From Streptomyces sp. NP160 (GTDB lineage: Bacteria; Actinomycetota; Actinomycetes; Actinomycetales; Quadrisphaeraceae), in NCBI RefSeq assembly GCF_006335115.1, contig NZ_VDMJ01000050.1, positions 1-64,000 of the forward strand: a DNA stretch of 64,000 bases, written 5' to 3'. The position numbers were made by a program, and so were the translations under genes. Under the pieces are notes generated by a model. It ran no database searches and was not told where the DNA came from. It saw only the letters and a program-made list of their open reading frames with translations. Position 1 is the first letter of the stretch. The number at the start of each line of letters is the position of its first letter. Below are positions 62,208-64,000 of this stretch, piece by piece.

Positions 62208-64000
62208 ATGACCTGGACCGGCACCGAGACGCCCCACGACGGCGGCGTCGACGGTGGTGGTGCGGGTGACGGCGCGGCGGGTGGTGGGGGCGGCGCCGCC
62301 TGGCAGGCGGAGCCGCTGCCGCCCGGCGCTCTCGGCGCCGACCTGCGCCCCGCCTCGGAGCGGGAGGACGGCGCGCTGCTCGCCGAGCTGCCCCCGCTGC
62401 CACTGGCGGGTCCGCTCGCCGAGGCGCTCGCCACCGCGCAGGCAGGTGCTGACGCCGCCGCCGACGCCGCCCGGTACCTGGCCTCGATCGGACCCGAGCA
62501 GCGGCTGCAGGCGCTGCAGCAGACCGCCCGCACGCGCGACGTGCTGGACGCCGCCCTGGTGCGCTGCCTGGCGACCTTCACCCCCGAGCAGGTGCGCGCC
62601 CTGGGCGCGACGTCGCTGGTGGACCTGGTGCTCACCCACACCGGCGCCAGCCCGCAGCGCGCCGGCGCCGAGGTCAAGCTGGCCAGCGCGCTGACCGCGC
62701 CGGTGGCGCCGCTGACCGGCGGTGGCTCCGCGAACGGCGACGGGGACCACGACGGCGACGCCCCTGCGTCGGCTGGAGGGCCCGGCGGTCCGATGGCGGG
62801 CACCTCGCAGGTGGGGCTGGGGCGCGTCGGGGCCGTCCACGCCGCAGGGCGTCTGTCCACCGACGTCGCCGCACTGGCCCAGCGCACCGTGGCCGACCTC
62901 CCCGCCCGCATCCGGCGCGAGCACGGTCCCACCGCCGACGCCACCCTGGCCGAGGTGCTGCCCGGTCTCACCCACGCCCAGGCCCGCACGGTCTGCACCA
63001 CGCTGGCGCACCGGCTCGACCCGGACCGCGCCGACCGGGGCTTCGACCCCGACGACATCGACAAGCGCTACCTGACCTACACCGTCCACGAGGACGGCAC
63101 CGTCGAGTTCCGCGGCCGGCTCGACCCGGTGACCGGCGCCGAGTTCAAGGCCGCCATCGACCACCTCTCCAGGCCCGAGCCCACCGTCAGCGCGCCGCTC
63201 GCGCCCGACCAGGACCCGCTGCCAGGGCTCGACGGCTCCGGTGACGACGCTGCAGCGGCCTCGGCCGGCGAGGACGACGTCTCGGGCCGGTCGGCGGGCC
63301 GGTCCGCGAGCCAGCCCGACGGCGGCACGGCGACCGGCGTGCCCGTCCGAGACCAGCGCACGGCACCCCAGCGGCGCGCCGACGCGTTGGCCCGGGTGGT
63401 CCGCGCGGGCCGTGCCAGCGACGAGACGCGCGGTGGGGAGCCCGCCCGCGTCATCGTCACCACCACCGACGCCGCCCTGCGCGGTGAGCCCGGCGCCGAT
63501 CCGGCGCACTGCGAGACCACCGGCCGCGCCCTGAGCACCGCCCAGCTCAGGGTGCTGGCGTGCTCGGGGTCGCTGCAGGCGGTGCGGCTCTCGTGCGAGG
63601 GGGCCGACGCCACCGCGCTGTCGCTCGGCCGGGCCGTGCGCCTGTTCTCCGCGGGACAGCGGCGGGCGATGCTCGCCCGCGACGGCGGCTGCGCGATCCC
63701 GGGGTGCACAGCCCCGCCCGGGTGGCTCGAGGCCCACCACACCCACGAGTGGGCCGCCGGAGGCCCCACCGACGTCTCCCAGGGCGTGCTGCTGTGCACC
63801 CGCCACCACGTGCTGGTGACCATCGGCGTCTGGGCGGTGCGGATGGTGGACGGCGTGCCCCACGTCAGACCCCCACGCACCGTCGACCCCTTGCGACGCT
63901 GGGTGATCAACCCGCGACGCGGCCTGCGGGAGCGCACCGTCGGCGCCGTGCAGCAGGTGCTGCTCGAGCCGCCTGACGGGTGGCGCGACGACCCACCGGA
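62208..64000 (+). CDS. DUF222/HNH endonuclease domain protein (3' partial)
   Basis: The frame starts at ATG 62208 and is still open at the end of the window (597 codons). It has a Gly/Asp-rich start, a long helical DUF222-type region (about residues 70-460) with DPVTGAEFKAAIDHLSRP, and an HNH nuclease core near 495-545 with CAIPGC, LEAHHTHEWAAGGPT and LLCTRHH. Such proteins are abundant in actinobacterial genomes, often in several copies, and may be selfish or defence-related; the role is not settled. Confidence 0.88.
   Translation, partial: MTWTGTETPHDGGVDGGGAGDGAAGGGGGAAWQAEPLPPGALGADLRPASEREDGALLAELPPLPLAGPLAEALATAQAGADAAADAARYLASIGPEQRLQALQQTARTRDVLDAALVRCLATFTPEQVRALGATSLVDLVLTHTGASPQRAGAEVKLASALTAPVAPLTGGGSANGDGDHDGDAPASAGGPGGPMAGTSQVGLGRVGAVHAAGRLSTDVAALAQRTVADLPARIRREHGPTADATLAEVLPGLTHAQARTVCTTLAHRLDPDRADRGFDPDDIDKRYLTYTVHEDGTVEFRGRLDPVTGAEFKAAIDHLSRPEPTVSAPLAPDQDPLPGLDGSGDDAAAASAGEDDVSGRSAGRSASQPDGGTATGVPVRDQRTAPQRRADALARVVRAGRASDETRGGEPARVIVTTTDAALRGEPGADPAHCETTGRALSTAQLRVLACSGSLQAVRLSCEGADATALSLGRAVRLFSAGQRRAMLARDGGCAIPGCTAPPGWLEAHHTHEWAAGGPTDVSQGVLLCTRHHVLVTIGVWAVRMVDGVPHVRPPRTVDPLRRWVINPRRGLRERTVGAVQQVLLEPPDGWRDDPP

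Overview
This is high-GC DNA from an actinobacterium. Genes use many GTG starts, adjacent genes are often joined by GTGA or TGATG overlaps, and a DUF222/HNH endonuclease of actinobacterial type lies at the right edge. The exact genus cannot be fixed from the window; something near Kineosporiales or another very high-GC actinomycete would fit. No rRNA, tRNA, CRISPR array, transposase or integrase was found.

Layout. (1) 1-4.7 kb: four tandem Pro/Ser/Thr/Ala-rich surface proteins, each ending in one membrane segment with a short basic tail (the three complete ones also have signal peptides). (2) 4.7-12.2 kb, minus strand: a sugar uptake and catabolism operon of the Thu type. It holds a LacI regulator, a lipoprotein binding protein, two permeases, a ThuA-like protein and a Gfo/Idh/MocA dehydrogenase, and ends in a second LacI-like protein without the DNA-binding domain. 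A 14-bp palindrome, probably the LacI operator, occurs before the binding-protein gene and, nearly perfectly, before lacI itself. No transport ATPase gene is present. (3) 12.2-14.5 kb: small housekeeping-type genes (DUF427, a zinc metallopeptidase, DUF805). (4) 14.6-37.1 kb: an exopolysaccharide region with UDP-glucose dehydrogenase, a fused Alg14/Alg13-type glycosyltransferase, two related GH16 glycosidases, many GT2 and GT4 transferases, a polymerase-like and a flippase-like membrane protein, a Wzz protein fused to a degenerate BY-kinase domain, and a flavoprotein. A cutinase closely resembling PET-hydrolysing enzymes sits inside its right part. (5) 37.2-40.2 kb: membrane proteins, a polysaccharide deacetylase and a 5'-truncated agmatinase-like gene.

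(6) 40.3-48.2 kb: a compact, clearly lower-GC block of seven co-directional genes (three GT4, one GT2, a polysaccharide pyruvyl transferase, a second polymerase and a second flippase). It is bordered on the left by the broken agmatinase and on the right by a frameshifted, truncated LuxR-type gene whose intact relative is at 60.2 kb. This looks like a horizontally acquired second polysaccharide locus. (7) 48.9-62 kb: secreted and surface proteins (a DUF3472-like protein, a frameshifted papain-like protease with Fn3 repeats, an RCC1-repeat protein and a detached copy of its C-terminal module, an He_PIG-type protein, a HEXXH protein), an acyltransferase, an EEP-fold membrane protein and two regulators. 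(8) 62.2-64 kb: the DUF222/HNH gene, running off the window.

Together, regions 4 and 6 could make two distinct surface polysaccharides, each with its own transferases, flippase and polymerase. Only one Wzz-type protein and no recognisable phosphoglycosyl (priming) transferase lie in this window, so priming must come from elsewhere. The GH16 enzymes, deacetylase, acyltransferase and pyruvyl transferase are candidate tailoring or turnover enzymes. These roles are inferred from family membership and neighbourhood.
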